A DNA stretch of 64,000 nucleotides from Platerodrilus igneus (Eukaryota; Arthropoda; Insecta; Coleoptera; Lycidae). Made by a program: the position numbers and the translations under genes. The notes under the pieces are model-generated. The model was not told the DNA's origin and did no database searches. It was given only the letters and a program-made list of their open reading frames with translations. Positions 43,380 through 56,540 of this stretch are shown here, one piece after another. The stretch covers positions 3,533,001 to 3,597,000 of the forward strand of contig JARFIW010000884.1 in assembly GCA_036346225.1 (NCBI GenBank), written 5' to 3'. Numbering within the stretch: position 1 is the first letter of the stretch; the number at the start of each line of letters is the position of its first letter.

Positions 43380-44296
43380 CGTTTTGTGTGCTGTTCGTAT
43401 TTTGAAAGGTTCTCTTTCTATAAAATCTAAATAATGTTTCTGCACAGTTTTGGGGCTAATTAAGGTTTTTGAAAATCCTGTATCGATTAATAATTTAATT
43501 TCCGCGTGAGGTATTTTTATCTAGGGTAAAATGTTTGATTAATATTGTTTAGATTTATTACGTCTGATTGTATTTTATTTGCTCCAACTGAAAATTTGTG
43601 CACGCAATTTCTTCGTAATTTTTGTAAAGGTTGTTCGTAATTTTCTGAATGATTTGTTTCATCGTCTCTACTTGGATTCGCATAATTATCTGTGTCTTGA
43701 TTGTTAAAATCTTCTACTTCTTGGTAAAATAGTTTCTCGGAAGTCAAGTTTCGTTTATTGGTATAATCGGATGTAATTTGAGATATTTGAGTGTTCTGTC
43801 TGGTGTTACCAGACAAAGTGTCCATAATAGAGGTTTGTTTGCAATAATTATTGGGGTTGTTATTATTATTTGTCACGGGTACATTTCTGTTAGAATTTAC
43901 GCCAAATGTTGGCCATGTTCGATTTGTGTTCTGATTGAATTTTGCTGTAAATGTGGGATTTATGAAAGTCAAATTAAATGCTGGTTTGGGAATTTGTCGA
44001 AATTGATTGTTGAAATTTGTTTTATTAAAGTTTGGATTATTAATTGCCGATTGATTTATTGTTGCGTTAAATGATGCAAATTTGTGTTGTGTTGGTATTT
44101 GTATCGCTGCTTGCATAATTTTAATTGATAGGTAATATTTGTCCGCGTTAGGATTGTAAATCCGGTTTCTGTAATACATCACGTTTTCCCCTTCGATAAT
44201 TAAATTAATCGCTTTTTCTAGATTTTGGGGGTTTCGAAATCTTATCTTGTCCGATAATCGCCCGGGTAATGCGTTTATATATGTGTCCAACGCCAT
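43380..44296 (-). pseudogene. gag: Errantivirus-like Gypsy gag and protease start
   Basis: The minus-strand frame 44296-43517 (259 codons) begins LDTYINALPGRLSDKIRFRN, then PQNLEKAINLIIEGENVMYY. This is the INxLP...RNP...AI..I.E.E...YY signature of insect errantivirus-type Gypsy gag. It then has an Asn-rich region without a zinc knuckle. After the gag stop, and one base back in frame, the protease start IKLLIDTGFSKTLISP lies at about 43495-43450. The sequence ends near the SINE, and no RT, integrase or env is present. The frame is probably 5'-truncated, since related residues continue upstream of the first Met. A relic fragment. Confidence 0.75.
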
Positions 44297-44944
44297 CTTA
44301 TCGTTTATTTTCGTTTTAATTAAGCGTAGTTTGGGTCCAGTTCCTCTAGTTTCAATTTAGTTAAAATTGAACTTCAAACGTCTTGAATCGCATACCGAAT
44401 TGATAAGGTGATTGATTATTTTTTATTCTTAGATTTAATAAGTCTCTGGTAAGGCATTTTTTATAACGTTAGTCTACGAAATACGCGATTAGTATTTTTT
44501 GTAATCGTCCCAATCTGTCAGGTCATCGCGACTTGCAATAAGGGCCAATGTTTATTGTGTCCTGCACCTGCAGTATCAGGTTGCTTCTGGAATACAAAGT
44601 AGTTGCTTTCGTACTCATGTCTGATATAAACTTTCGTTATATTATTACCTTCAATTACACAATGCAACATTTTATTTCTTAATACATAATAATGGCATTT
44701 AAATTTATATACATATTAATTGGGGAATATGTAACTCGGGACGTATCGAAAGAAAAAATTTTAAAATGCTGTGTCTGTAGTTTTTTATTTGTCTTGCTAC
44801 GAAGAGGTTTATATTGAAATTGGTAACCGAACTCAAATCTGACTTTTATCGCAGCATTCAAGCGTTTTGTTTCAAGGCGTGGCATGTGTAACAATTTATA
44901 TTTCGACAATGGACTTAAATTCATCGAAACCAGCAATACATTTA
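44297..44944. other. No recognised feature
   Basis: Apart from a short possible gag extension just above 44296 on the minus strand, nothing is recognised. Confidence 0.3.
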
Positions 44945-45290
44945 ATGAAATTCACAAGATTATTAGCAACTAACCAGTTAAAAGGTACTTTTACACAGAC
45001 CAAATAAAATGACATTTTATATCTGCCTGATCTCCACAATTTGGTGAATTGTGGGAGGCATCAGTAAAATCATTAAAATGCCATTTCAAACATGTACTGG
45101 TTAAATAAATCTTGTAATTATGAAGAATTTTGTTCTATATTAGTTACAAGTGGAAGCGATATTAAATTCGCGACTTATCGTATCGTTGTCCTCGGACACC
45201 AATGACTGAAACTTTAACATCCGGTCATTTCATAATTGACCAACCTCTTAATGCACCACCTCAAGTTGATGTGCTGATGTGTCAATTGAA
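44945..45290 (+). pseudogene. BEL/Pao integrase C-terminal fragment
   Basis: Plus-strand frames with stops read SPQFGELWEASVKSLKCHFK, then NYEEFCSILV. After a frame slip LQVEAILNSRLIVSLSSDTN follows, then LTSGHFIIDQPL. These are the conserved blocks around and after the catalytic Glu (VEAILNSR) of BEL/Pao integrase. It is the very domain missing from element F, but here in the opposite orientation and more decayed. There is no adjoining RT or LTR. Confidence 0.8.
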
Positions 45291-45380
45291 GGTGAGTATT
45301 TCAAGGTTGTTGGTATGCTCAGTACTTACTATTGTTTTGCATTCTGTGGCCATACGTCACATTAGTGTGACTAGATTTGC

Positions 45381-45383
<3 letters not shown>

Positions 45384-45417
<34 letters not shown>
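45384..45417. repeat. (TA)n, left edge of solo LTR E
   Basis: TA run ending directly at TGTTGTGGATTTAG. Confidence 0.95.
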
Positions 45418-45423
<6 letters not shown>

Positions 45424-47524
45424 GGATTTAGAAGGTAAATAGGAGTAGACAATAAAATTTTAGCAACCGTGTATATAGAAGTAGGAGCAAATTATTTACG
45501 CGCCAAATTAATTAATTTATATAGTGAAAACGAACGGGTATTAAGGTATTTTTATATTTAAATTGGAATGTTAAAATTACATAAGGAAAGAAAAGTTTTA
45601 GAGTACATAAAAGACTCAAGGATACGCATAAGAAATTATAATAATTTAATCAAACGCATGGAAGCAAGAAGGGAGCTTGCATGCATAGAAAATCAATAAT
45701 TCTGAACGCAAATGTTTGCATTTTAAAAGCCAACGTTCGTTATACAAATACTCAGAAGAGAAAAAAACAAGAATTGTTATTTTATAAACGGTCGGTTGTG
45801 TCAAGAAACACCTGTTGTTAAATGTCAGGTTCGGGGAATTTTACATGTGCGTTAGCACAAAATTCTATAGAAGTTTGTTTGCAACGGTCAGTTTATAAGC
45901 TGCTACAATAAAAATGCGTTAAGGATGGAGTGGAATAAACGATCGATAATATAAAACAGACAGAGAAACGTTTAAATAAAGCGTTGGATAGAAGTCACGT
46001 AAGATATACACGGGTATTTGTGAAGGACGACTACAATATCGATTTTCTGTAACTTAGGAGGGGTTCTAAAGGAGACAACAGATATACGTGGAGCGAAGAT
46101 AGATAGCTGAGAGGTGGCGCGTCTGAACGGGGGAAAATTCTATCATTGGTCGATGACGAGTATTTTTCGAGAAGTGCGCGTACGTTAGGGTAGGAAACGA
46201 AATTCTATGTAAACAGCACGATGGACGGGTGATTTTTCAGAAATTATAGTCGGTTACGTACAAAATTTTAAGAAGCCGTTTCGAAAACAAGCTTTTCACG
46301 CGAAACCGGTTCCACTAGGGGGGTTTGAAAATCATATAAATAAACGAACGAAGATACTAAAGCTCTCTTTCTTTCCATTTAGATCTGAATACGGGTTTAG
46401 ATCTACAACATAGTAGTAAATACTTTTAGCGTAATCAATTATTGTGTGTTCAGTAAAGCTGCACTATACATCCTGTTTAAAAATGATGAAAGCTGTAATA
46501 GCGTACCGCGTGTTATAAAAGTGATATTGCACGAATTGGTGTTTGTAAATAAAAGGTGCCGTTACTACAACGAAGCGATTAAACAAAGAGATAATATTTT
46601 GGGTAAGCGAAGCCTAAATTTGTATGCTCGAAGTATATTTGAGATAGAGTGTTACGTTTGAGACAAAGCTAATAGTGGTGGTAGCAGAAATTGAATGGTG
46701 GTGATCTGTGAAGCCAGGCATCATCGTAGTAGATGGACACAACGATGAGGGTTTATGGAAATCATCTTCACTGGTTACGAAGAATGAAGGCGACTCCAGA
46801 TAACGAAATTTAAATTCCTGTTTTTGTATAGACATTTCCGTTGATATTTGTTATGTTTATGTGTTTTGACTTATTGATGGCGTATTTATTAGCATAAAAC
46901 TTGTATAAAGAGGTATATGTGTTGGACAGTTTAATTGTGATTATTAAAAAAGGGTTTATTGATGATATATAAAGATTTACTCTGCTATAAATTGTTGTTG
47001 TAAGGAGTAAACTGATCTTTTAAATTTGTTTTCAATAAAATGCTAGGTGTTAAAAGCATTGACAGAAACTGGGTTATAATGAGCTCAAAATAGACAAGAA
47101 TAAAGTCAAACTAGGGTAGCATGTGGGGCCCGTCTACTCGTATTATATAGAATTTATGCAAATATACTAAAACCAAGGACTTCAAAGTATTTAATGATTG
47201 AACTGGTAACAGTTGGGACAAAGTGGTTGTACCAAGGTGTAAATATTGTATTTATAATGGAAACTTGTTAAGATGTGTAAATAAAAGGTTGTATGGTTGT
47301 TGTATTATTTTGGCAATTTTATTTGACTGTGTGTGTGTGAGTGAGGTATGTATTTAAAATCGTAGGTATTCAAGAAGAAGCCGATTGCTGAGCTAGCCAG
47401 GGTGATCAGTGAAATAAGGAGGCGTTCCAAAAGAAGTGTAAGAAATTATTTTTACATTTTTTTTTTTTTAAATTTTATGTTGGTAAAATTCGTGGGGTGA
47501 GAATTTTAAAAGAGTTCCACGGCA
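45418..47524 (+). mobile_element. Solo LTR E, related to the LTR of element A
   Basis: About 2.1 kb between two (TA)n runs. It begins TGTTGTGGATTTAGAAGG and ends TTCCACGGCA. The start aligns with A (ATTTAGA..., then ACCGTGTATA with AATTATTTACGC), and the end matches the CACAGCA terminus of A. A TATA box, TATAAATA, lies at 46335-46342, with a CTCTCTTTCTTTCC stretch after it, as in A. A degenerate PBS relic (TTGG....ATTCGTGGGGTGAGAA) lies about 45 bp inside the right end. No internal region exists on either side. Short ORFs inside (46446-46661 and others) are not credible. Confidence 0.75.
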
Positions 47525-47539
47525 ATATATATATATATT
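47525..47539. repeat. (TA)n, right edge of solo LTR E
   Basis: Short TA run immediately after CACGGCA. Confidence 0.85.
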
Positions 47540-50500
47540 GACAAAAAAATGATTTAATGTCAAAAAAAATGTAAATAAATAAAAGATTAAGCAGCTTCAT
47601 AAAATTAGAAGTGTTTGCTACTATTTATAACGCAATGGCGGTGATATTCTGTACTCAAATAGGAATCACTGCACAGTGGAAGGCTACCCTTAGCACAGGT
47701 ACATGTATAAAGTAGGATTATTTTTCTTTAATGAGGAAAAGTTGGTTGGTGTTGAGAGTATTTTTTAGTCTTTGATAAAGCGGCAGAAAGTTCGCTAACC
47801 TTTAGTACAACCTTTATCCGTGTTGTACACAGAATTAAGCACAGCAGCGGTTAGCATGTCGAGGCTTATAGCTACACTCGCGGAATGATACCGACTATTT
47901 GTAGCGAAAATTAGTTTTTTAAATTGGTTATTGCATTAAGTTTGTTCTCCTTTTCGAAGAGTCCAAACAAAATGACTATTAAACCATTTCTGTTCTAATA
48001 GAATAACTGACTTTGTGAATCGTATTTTGTTTAACACTATACGGACGCTTTAGTGACGTACATCAACAAAACGAGTAACTACGTATTTGTCGTGATGTAC
48101 AACGAAACAAAACGTAATTTCAAAAGAAAAAATAAGAAATACTGTATGCGCATTCTTTAGAAACTAAACAAAAGCTAGCAAGCTGAGCATTTTTATTAGA
48201 ATGGTCGCTCAGGTTTGAACAATTTGCTGAAATTGTGCAAGCTAGACTTTTTGCTATAAAACTATTTTAGTGTTTTATATCATATCGCCGGTATTTCATA
48301 ACTTGAAGCCATCCCGAGTATCCAGAATCGAATGTCTTCAATATAGATGAAAGCGTGACCCAAGAGTTACATCTCATAACTAGTAAAAGCAAACATACTA
48401 TTTACGTGGGATATCTCAGGGGCGGTTATATTACCCAAAGGAAAGGAATGTTTTTTGACCCGCTGAAAGCTGAATTGAATTCAGACCGTCTTTGAATACG
48501 GGATACTCTGGTCCCGAAAGAGCTTGAATATTAATCAAAACAGGAAAACTTCTTTGTCGCTCATATCAAAATATAATCAAATTTCAAATGGAGCTTGAGG
48601 GTGAATTCACTTAATGATTTTAAATTTCTGATATTATATAGGTAACTTAGAAAACATAAATTTTTTAATTTGTAACACAGTTGGTAAGAATCAAATAAAA
48701 AAAGCTTATTAATAGCCAGCAGACCAAATTGTTAACAAATAGCGTTAAGCCCACCGGAAGACGGTGACCATACAAAGTTAAGCGAAGGTTCCTACGCCCG
48801 TGGCTCAATGTCTTGAAGTAACAACCTTCTAACTATGCAGAGACTTAGAACGTAAAGGAAAAAATAAAAGAAATAGAAAATATGAGATGGGAGGTTTGGA
48901 GCAACCAAGTATGAGAGAAAAGAGGAGGGGCTCGCATTGAGCAAAAGCGATAGAAAAAGACGATGTACAGCGAAGCACTGCTCGACCAGCCAAAGTGTAG
49001 TCAGCAACCCGAAGTGGGGAAGAACCGCTCCTATTTGATGGACAGTTGCTTTGAGACTAAGACATGTACAACGACGGAAGAAACAAGGTTGAAACGGAAA
49101 TAGACGGATATGAAAAAAGTAGAGTATTAGAATGAGCTTTCTAGAGAAAGGGTACAGAATAGAGAATGTCCTTATTAAAACATCGGTCAGATGGAACACC
49201 TGCAACGTTAGCGATAAAATACGTTAATAAGTGGATAATTAAAAATAGACTTCAAATGAGACAAACAAATCATCTTTTTACCCAGTGTATCTATTGCGAT
49301 AAGAAAATCAGACAAAAGGTACAAAAACCAACTTAAATGTACCTTCATAGTAATTTCAAATACAAGTAGCTACCACAGACACAGAAATAATTGTGCGAAG
49401 ATAAAAATTGAAAAATTTTCAATATACCAAAATTAGAAATTATTTGTAGTCGCAACTCTGGAAATCGACTTTTCACTACAGAGGTATAGTTTGCGCTTGC
49501 TATGGGTATCTAAAAAATAAAACTTCAACCCGACTCGCTAAAAGACAATTACAGATAAACGTATATTAGTTTAAGCTTGGTTATACAGATGGCGTAATAT
49601 TGCACAGATTTCCCAACAAAGAAAGAACAATAAATAACCAAAGAATGGCTTACTTTAACTTTAGATTATTTTAGGTAGATAGAACTGGTTGCAATATTCT
49701 CGTATTCGGTTGACGTTCCTCTGCACGCACCTTGGGTCCTTTTTGAATCATTGCCCATTTTATTCAAAATTGCAGTGACGTTGTTGCATATACAACGCAA
49801 ATAAAGTATTTAGAGAAGGAAATAGTAACAAAATCACAGACGACTTTACTGCCTCACTCGCATGCACTTTCATTATGTCTGTTCAGATAGGTAATCCAGA
49901 ATATTTTGATTCGACTATGGCATCCATTCACACAAACTCATCAAAACTGCTCCAATTGTTGAACGTTCTCATTGGCCGAGGAAATAATTGCACATTTTTC
50001 GAAGCGTGCAAAAATGTTTATATGATCGATTACATACAATAAACTATAAATTATTCATCTATCAGTGCTTGGGAATTCAACAACTGCACTTTTACGCGTC
50101 TTACCCTACTTATACCAACATGCCAATTAAGAAATCTCCTATACCTAATTATTGAAGTATAGCTGTAACACATAAAAAAACGCGCGACAGTATTTACCTA
50201 TGGGGTATAAAAAGTTCTCCGCTTAAGATCGCTCACTATTAAGATTTTGTAAACTATAAGAAATACAGTTTTGGTTAAATTACAAGAAGTTGCAGCAGCG
50301 GAACAAAAGCAGTTTTGCAGTTTCCCACAGAACGATGTGAGACAAGAAGGATCATGATAAATGTATGAAGTTTAGCCAATCAGTCAAGTCTTCGAATCTC
50401 ATAATTTTCGTATTGGTAGAATTCAAGTTTCTGACCATTAATTCTGAATCATTAAAAATTGTAACTTGTATTAATTAATTTCAGTTTAACTGGTGCTTAA

Positions 50501-51590
50501 AATATATGTCTTCAAATTGTTATTATTCTACCTCTATGCAGCCACTCGTTTTTTGCTTATAGAACGGTAACCTCCTCTCAAAACCCATTATTTTATGGTT
50601 ATACAGGTGCGATTCCTATATGAACTCGACGTCTTTTGCCCCAACGCTTGGTCTGTTGTTTGCCCTTGCACTTTCTAGTTAGCACTTAAAGTGACCGGAC
50701 GTGTTTTGCAGAGATCCTGACTACAAGGCTACATGTAAGTTTTTATGTAGGATTTATTATTATATTTTAAGCGTTTATACTTAGTGTATTGTACTTTTAT
50801 TATTGTATGACGTTAATTTTAATATATAGGGTAGTAAATAAAACCAAAAACAAAAACTTAAACCGAATAAATAATAAATAAATCGCGTTTTAACTTAAAA
50901 TTTAACTAAAATCCGCGTTTTAAAATAAACCAACTTAAATTTCGGGATAATAAATCTAAAATCTACTAAATAAGTAACCAAAAATCAATTCAAAATAATT
51001 TTAAAAAGTCGTTTTAATAAATTTATTGAAAAAACCGAGTAAAATGAGCTAATACAGCGTAAAACCAGCAAATAAATTCGGGAAAATTATATAACGTGCG
51101 CGTAATAAAATAACAATTTAAAAACCAAAATCTAGGTCTTTTTGAATCAAACAAATAACTAAAAACCTTAAATTTTAAAATAATTTGAATATAAATATTC
51201 CATTTTTTAAGTAAACGTGTTCTTTAAGATTCCTTAAAGTCGATCTTTGGGTAATTAGTGGAATAACACTTGAAGGTCGAGTAAGCAAGCGGTAAGTGCT
51301 TCCGGTACTGCATTCCAATAACACGTATTTTAATTAGTTTGTTTCTAAATTTAAACTTAAAGTCAGGTATTTTACAAATTTGTTTTTGAGGTAATTAGTT
51401 AGTTTAAATTTTAAATAAATACTGTTTTGTTATAGTAGATTTTTAATTGCATATATTTATTGGGCTTTGGTATCTTATTTTGTCCTCCTTTTTATTTTGA
51501 CGTTAGTGTTTATTTAATTTCTGATAAATCTGAAATTTCATTTGGTGGTTTTTAAAAAATTTGAATAAATAAATAAATACAGAGAAGTTT
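47540..51590. other. Long stretch with no recognised feature
   Basis: AT-rich DNA. A 137-codon hydrophobic minus-strand frame at 49205-48792 has no family signature and is probably chance. 50830-51200 is very A-rich on the plus strand. No repeat shared with other parts of the window was found. Confidence 0.35.
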
Positions 51591-51599
51591 AAGGGGCAT

Positions 51600-52760
51600 T
51601 TGAAATCTCGGTCTTTTATTGGAACAGCGTTTTTGTTCTGTACTAGTTGTTGTTTTGCCGTTTAGCTATACATCTTAGCTTTGAGTTTATTTAGCGTCGT
51701 CAGGGCATTTCGACCTGAAATTTTTTTGTCTTTGTTGTTTTGTTATCTGATTTTTCAGCATGGTTGTCCATCAAGATGAGGAGCCGTTGCCGAAGAAGAA
51801 GATTTGAATCCATTTTAAATTATCTAGCTAGATTTAAGTTGACACTTCAGGTCGCACCGGTAAGGAGCTGGCAGCTGCTATCCGTCATTACGGATCCCTC
51901 CACATTCATTTTGTTTGTGTCTTGTTGATCGGGCACACTCCAAATCAACGCTAGGGATACCATCAATCAAACCCTATTTTTAATTTTTGTTTCAATTGTT
52001 AGATTTTTATTTAGGATGTGTTAATTTTGAAGTTAAAATAATTAGGAGCACTTTTATATTTTCGCGTTTAAACCCAATGTAGTACTTTTGGGTGGAGCAT
52101 TGGGGACATTGCCGCAAGCATAGCGGCCCTTAATTAAATTATTATGTTTGCCCTTGCGCAAACCACACAGCAGGAGACTGCCTTCTAGCAATTCTTAAAT
52201 TCCTGTTCGACCTCGGCACAGATACCGTACCACTGTACCTTCTCTTAACATTCCACCGACCTGTGGCCGTATTCGTAGTACCGGTAACACTGCGTCTTCG
52301 GGAATCCCGGACCTACACTGTTCGCCAAGGGACCTCTAGGGCTCCTGCGAAGACCAAAACTTCTCACTCAGGTGCTCTTCTAGATTCAAATCACTAAAAC
52401 AGGGATCTGGTTGACGATCAAACGGACGATCCATATACGCCTCTTCTCGATTCGATAGGGGCTATTTGCAGTCACCTCCAACCTGGAACTGCTACTTCTT
52501 GGCATATTTACGACCAGCACACCCCACAATAACACTCCCTGTGTACGTTGTTCGAGCTGCAACAACAACAAACCCATCACGAGCACGATCAACCTTCTTC
52601 TTAAGGGTTCGTGACGCTTTCCTTCTGGCCGGACTTAGCGTCAACTCGGACAGCGAACGTCGACTAGCACCCGTAGATGCTACTGTCCATGATGCCTTTC
52701 CCGCTACCAACGCTCCCTAACCTCTCAACTTCTACTGTTTTGAGATGATCGCGACTTTGC
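51600..52760 (+). other. GC-richer island, possibly coding relic
   Basis: Base composition shifts from the surroundings, especially 52140-52760, where open frames run on both strands. The plus frame 52466-52720 ends in LRVRDAFLLAGLSVNSDSER, and the wider region is rich in Ser, Thr and Arg codons. That would suit the N-terminal part of a gag-like or low-complexity protein, but no motif is decisive. 52073-52104 carries the hairpin-like CCAATGTAGTAC...CATTGG block found in the two SINEs. A short frame from the ATG near 51760 encodes MVVHQDEEPLPKKKI and then stops. Confidence 0.3.
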
Positions 52761-53169
52761 TGCACCTACTTCCTGATGCTCTTCCCGACTTAGTAACATT
52801 CGCAACTCAATGTATGATCCAGACAATCCATGTACCCCTTTATTTCGGAAGTAGAATATTTTAGAGAAAAATGTTTTAGACGGAACTTATATGGCTTCAA
52901 GTGAAACATGAAATAGTATCATTAGTTTGACCTTGCAAAGCTACTTGATCGTCACATGAAGGTCATGCTCAATTTTTTAAATAGAACCTACTATTTTTCA
53001 TTACATGCTCTTGTAGCTTATCCCGAGAGCTTTCCAAAACACTAAAACAAAATATTTTCTTATTGAGTACTTTTTGAGTTATGAGACTTCAAAGCGGTGG
53101 ACGTAGTAGAATTCTGTTCCCTTTGGAGTGCTGGTTTAGCGAGAGTAATCTCCTTGCTTCTAACATGAG

Positions 53170-53272
53170 TGCGTGCATGCATGCATGCATGCGTACGTAC
53201 GTGTATTCGTGCGTGCGTGAATCATGCATTCGTGCGTGCGTGCGTGTCTATGTGTGTATGCGTGTTTGTATT
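53170..53272 (+). repeat. GCAT/GTAC/GTGC tetranucleotide repeat
   Basis: Tracts of GCAT, GTAC and GTGC units with interruptions. A simple repeat; the Cys/Met/Arg-rich frame across it is an artefact. Confidence 0.9.
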
Positions 53273-53329
53273 CAAGTAAGATAGCGTTCAAAATGCAATG
53301 TAAACGTCTACTCTGCTTTGAAAATAATT

Positions 53330-53880
53330 GGTTGTTCGAAGAATTTCATCGCTAATTAAACATTGAATTGCTTCTGTTATTCTGGTAATTTAGTCATTCC
53401 TTGTAGTTGGGCAATCACGGTATAGTATGTCTTTTACCCTTTTCCATAAATAATGATCCAGGGCACTTAGGTCCAGTGATCGAGGCGGAAAATCAGTTGT
53501 ACTTTATTTGCTTATCCACTTATAGTGAAACATATTATTTATCGCTGCAGGAGCAAAGGCATCCTTCCACATGTCTTGACGCAATTGTAGAGATAGATTT
53601 TCTAGTAAAGCAGGAAATTATTTCCCTAGAGCTACCTATCCAGCACCGTTTAAATTTTCATCAAAGAAAACAGGACCTACGACTTGATTTCCTATAATGC
53701 CGCACCAAATATTTATTTTCCAAATATGCTGATTATTGTGCGACCAATAACAATAGTTCCATATATTGACACTACCGCCGTTTTTGAATGTATATTTGTC
53801 AGAAAATACAATATTTTGGTGGAAAATACGCGGTTTTTCTCTCAGGCAAGCTCAACAAAATTTTTTACTATGGAATTTAC
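53330..53880 (-). pseudogene. Mariner-like transposase fossil, copy 2
   Basis: The minus strand reads FTDKYTFKNGGSVNIWNYCY (the first catalytic Asp survives), then W-S-H, WCGIIGNQVVGPVFFDENLN, LALGK-like text, LSLQLRQDMW, and RSLDLSALDHYLWKRVKDI. These are the conserved blocks of the insect mariner-like family with a DUF4817-type head. The QHDGAP motif with the second catalytic Asp is lost and stops occur. The N-terminal DNA-binding part seen at 2480-3185 is absent. Inactive; no terminal repeats were found. Confidence 0.8.
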
Positions 53881-55505
53881 AACATAAATTAAAACGACCC
53901 TCTCAAAAAGCATCTATACATTCAAAAACAATTCTCTTTCATACAAAAGAATATAGAACAGTTTACCGCATAATTTTCAAACACAATTATTCCGAATAAG
54001 TACATATTTACTTAATTATTAAAATATTCTTTAGCTAATCTTTGTTAACATTTACAGAACTCAAATCTCTTCTTTTCTGAATAATTTACTTGTCGCTTAC
54101 TACCCCGAAAGAAGAGTATAATTGGCAAGTGGTGCTTCGCAGATACTCTACTAATGATCAAAATGTTTCGAACTCTGACCTCAAAACTTTCTAGTAAATA
54201 TCCTTACAAACAAAAATTATGTGTTTAAGACCTGTTCTACCTTAAAATGTAAATGACAGAATACTCAAATATCAGTTACAAACAAAGAAATCTAAATTTA
54301 ATACCTACTATGGATAAATAGCGCTTATCATAATCTCATCTCAATGATTAAAAATCCTGATTAAAAATCCCAGTTTATCAGTTTGCTCATATAATTTTAA
54401 ATCTCCATTTAAAAGTGTGCATTTTTATTTTTAATTAATTAGCTCTAAAGCAGCTTTGTATCGAAGAATCTTCAATCTTCATGGTATTTCACAAAAAAAT
54501 TATGTGTCACTAAATAACTGCATTTGATAATTTTTATATTCGAAACTACTCAACGTACATATTACTTGGCTTTGGACCGAATCTTGCGCGAATTCAATCT
54601 TGAACGTTTCATTGTCGATCACGTAAATTAAAATGAATGAATCCTTTTAATAAAGTTCCCGCTTATATACAAATTATCTAACTACGTCATAATTTTCCAG
54701 AGTTTTCGGGTTGAAATTCCACAGCTTTAATGATCTAATTAGTGTAAAACCGCCTCGGCGGATTTGATTTATGAGCATTGCAATCGTTGTTTCTCTTTGT
54801 CCAACGCACGAAGTTAATGTTTCACGATGTCTTTCACTAATACCTAATGCAATTAAACAGCGTTTTTATCCATCTTTTCATTGCCTGCTTAACGATAACG
54901 CGAGTTCCATAAACCGGTATTTTATTCATAATTGGTTTTGTACAATGTTTCTTAATACAGATGACGTATTTCTTGTTATTATTCACAAAACTTCCAGAAA
55001 AGGTTTATTTTAAATTCTGAATATTACATCTATACACATATTTAATAAGGGTTTGTTTGTACTTTGAAATTGCAACTAGATATTGTTGTTACGCCGATAG
55101 TTTACAAATGGGATAATTATTTTGTGGGCGGAAAGTGTATTTCTATGAAAAAGGAATGACTTTTTGTACTTATATCTTAATATTTGAAATCTCATTTTCA
55201 GGAAGAAATTAATCGCATTTGCTTTTATATCTACGCACAGGAAAATAATAATATAAATAATAAGAGCTTTGCTTTTTAATGGCATAGAAGTACGCTTGTA
55301 TTGATATCTTAAAATTAATTTCATACATGGGAAGTGTGTTTTGCTTTGCATTTTAATGGTTTTGTATTTACAATATGCTTATATTTATATACAGAGTGGA
55401 ACAATGGATCTTCGGAAAAATCAATTCTTCCGGTTTGGTTCTATTTGGGTTGGCTTTATTTATAGGATTTGGGTTTCAATGACTCTCGTGACTACCTCAT
55501 CATGT

Positions 55506-55508
<3 letters not shown>
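53881..55508. other. No recognised feature
   Basis: AT-rich DNA with short open frames (up to about 90 codons) lacking motifs. Nothing supported. Confidence 0.3.

Positions 55509-55554
<46 letters not shown>
55509..55554. repeat. (TA)n, left edge of PLE 2
   Basis: TA run joined directly to the left inverted arm (TAGTATAATATACATGTAC). Confidence 0.95.
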
Positions 55555-55557
<3 letters not shown>

Positions 55558-56540
55558 TAATATACATGTACATTTTATCATGGGAAGTAGTCCAAATCAA
55601 ACAACAGAAACTGATTGAAAATTTAATCAACACCTAACGTTTCGGTACATTCCTTTTGTACCTTTTTCAAAGGCTAAAATGGAGACAGAAAATTCGAAAT
55701 TAGCAAAAAAATACATAACCTGTCACTAACTACTTGCATTGACAAAATTATATTAAGGAGATTGAAAACAAATTACTGCATGATTCACATTATAACTGAG
55801 CGTCAAAAATATTAAAAATTAAAAATTAAAATTTGCCTGAAGTGCAGCGTCATGCCACGATGGCCGTTAAAAAGTAAAGACAAAGTTGATAATGACAAAT
55901 TCTATAAAAGTGACAGGACACATTCCGAAAATGGCAAAGATTACATAACCTGAAGGAAGATACCTAACGTTGTTTAAAAATGTCCTTACTATATAGAGCA
56001 GAGTAAACATTATGTACCCTATCAATATCAATTTTATTATTGATAGGATTAATTTCACTATTGATATAAAAAGACTCGATGAAAAGCCTTGTCTTGTAAT
56101 TAGTTTCGTTCTCCAAAATGGCGGTGTCATAAAAAAGTGGTGTATGACTGGTTGTAGCAACATGAGCAGACAATGCACATTTAGTGGAGTTAATCCTACA
56201 ATCACTCCTGTGCTGGGTTAAATGACTCTTCAGCCACTGGCTAGTCTGACCAATGTAACTATTATTGCAGCTACACGTGATCTTGTAGACAACGTTGCTG
56301 TTCAACAGTTTCGGAGTACGATCCTTTAATTTGGTAAACAACTTCTGAATAGAAAAATTGTATTCATAAACAATTTCGAAATTTCTGTCTCCATTTTAGC
56401 CTTTGAAAAAGGTACAAAAGGAATGTACCGAAACGTTAGGTGTTGATTAAATTTTCAAACAGTTTCTGTTGTTTGATTTGGACTACTTCCCATGATAATA
56501 TGTACATGTATATTATACTATAAGACTGACCAGTCCATTA

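Noticed and set aside
43517..43560. Programmed -1 frameshift site between gag and protease of the errantivirus-like relic
   Set aside because: The protease is in the -1 frame, but an in-frame stop in that frame leaves no usable overlap and no slippery heptamer is seen.
48720..48790. 5S rRNA-like words (GACCATAC and AGTTAAGC) close together
   Set aside because: Spacing and the rest of the 5S sequence do not fit. Two short words are not enough for a 5S gene or 5S-derived SINE.
48792..49205. 137-codon minus-strand ORF
   Set aside because: Very hydrophobic and low in complexity, no motif, no neighbours to support it.
53165..53275. CRISPR-like or satellite array
   Set aside because: Simple tetranucleotide repeat with no spacers.
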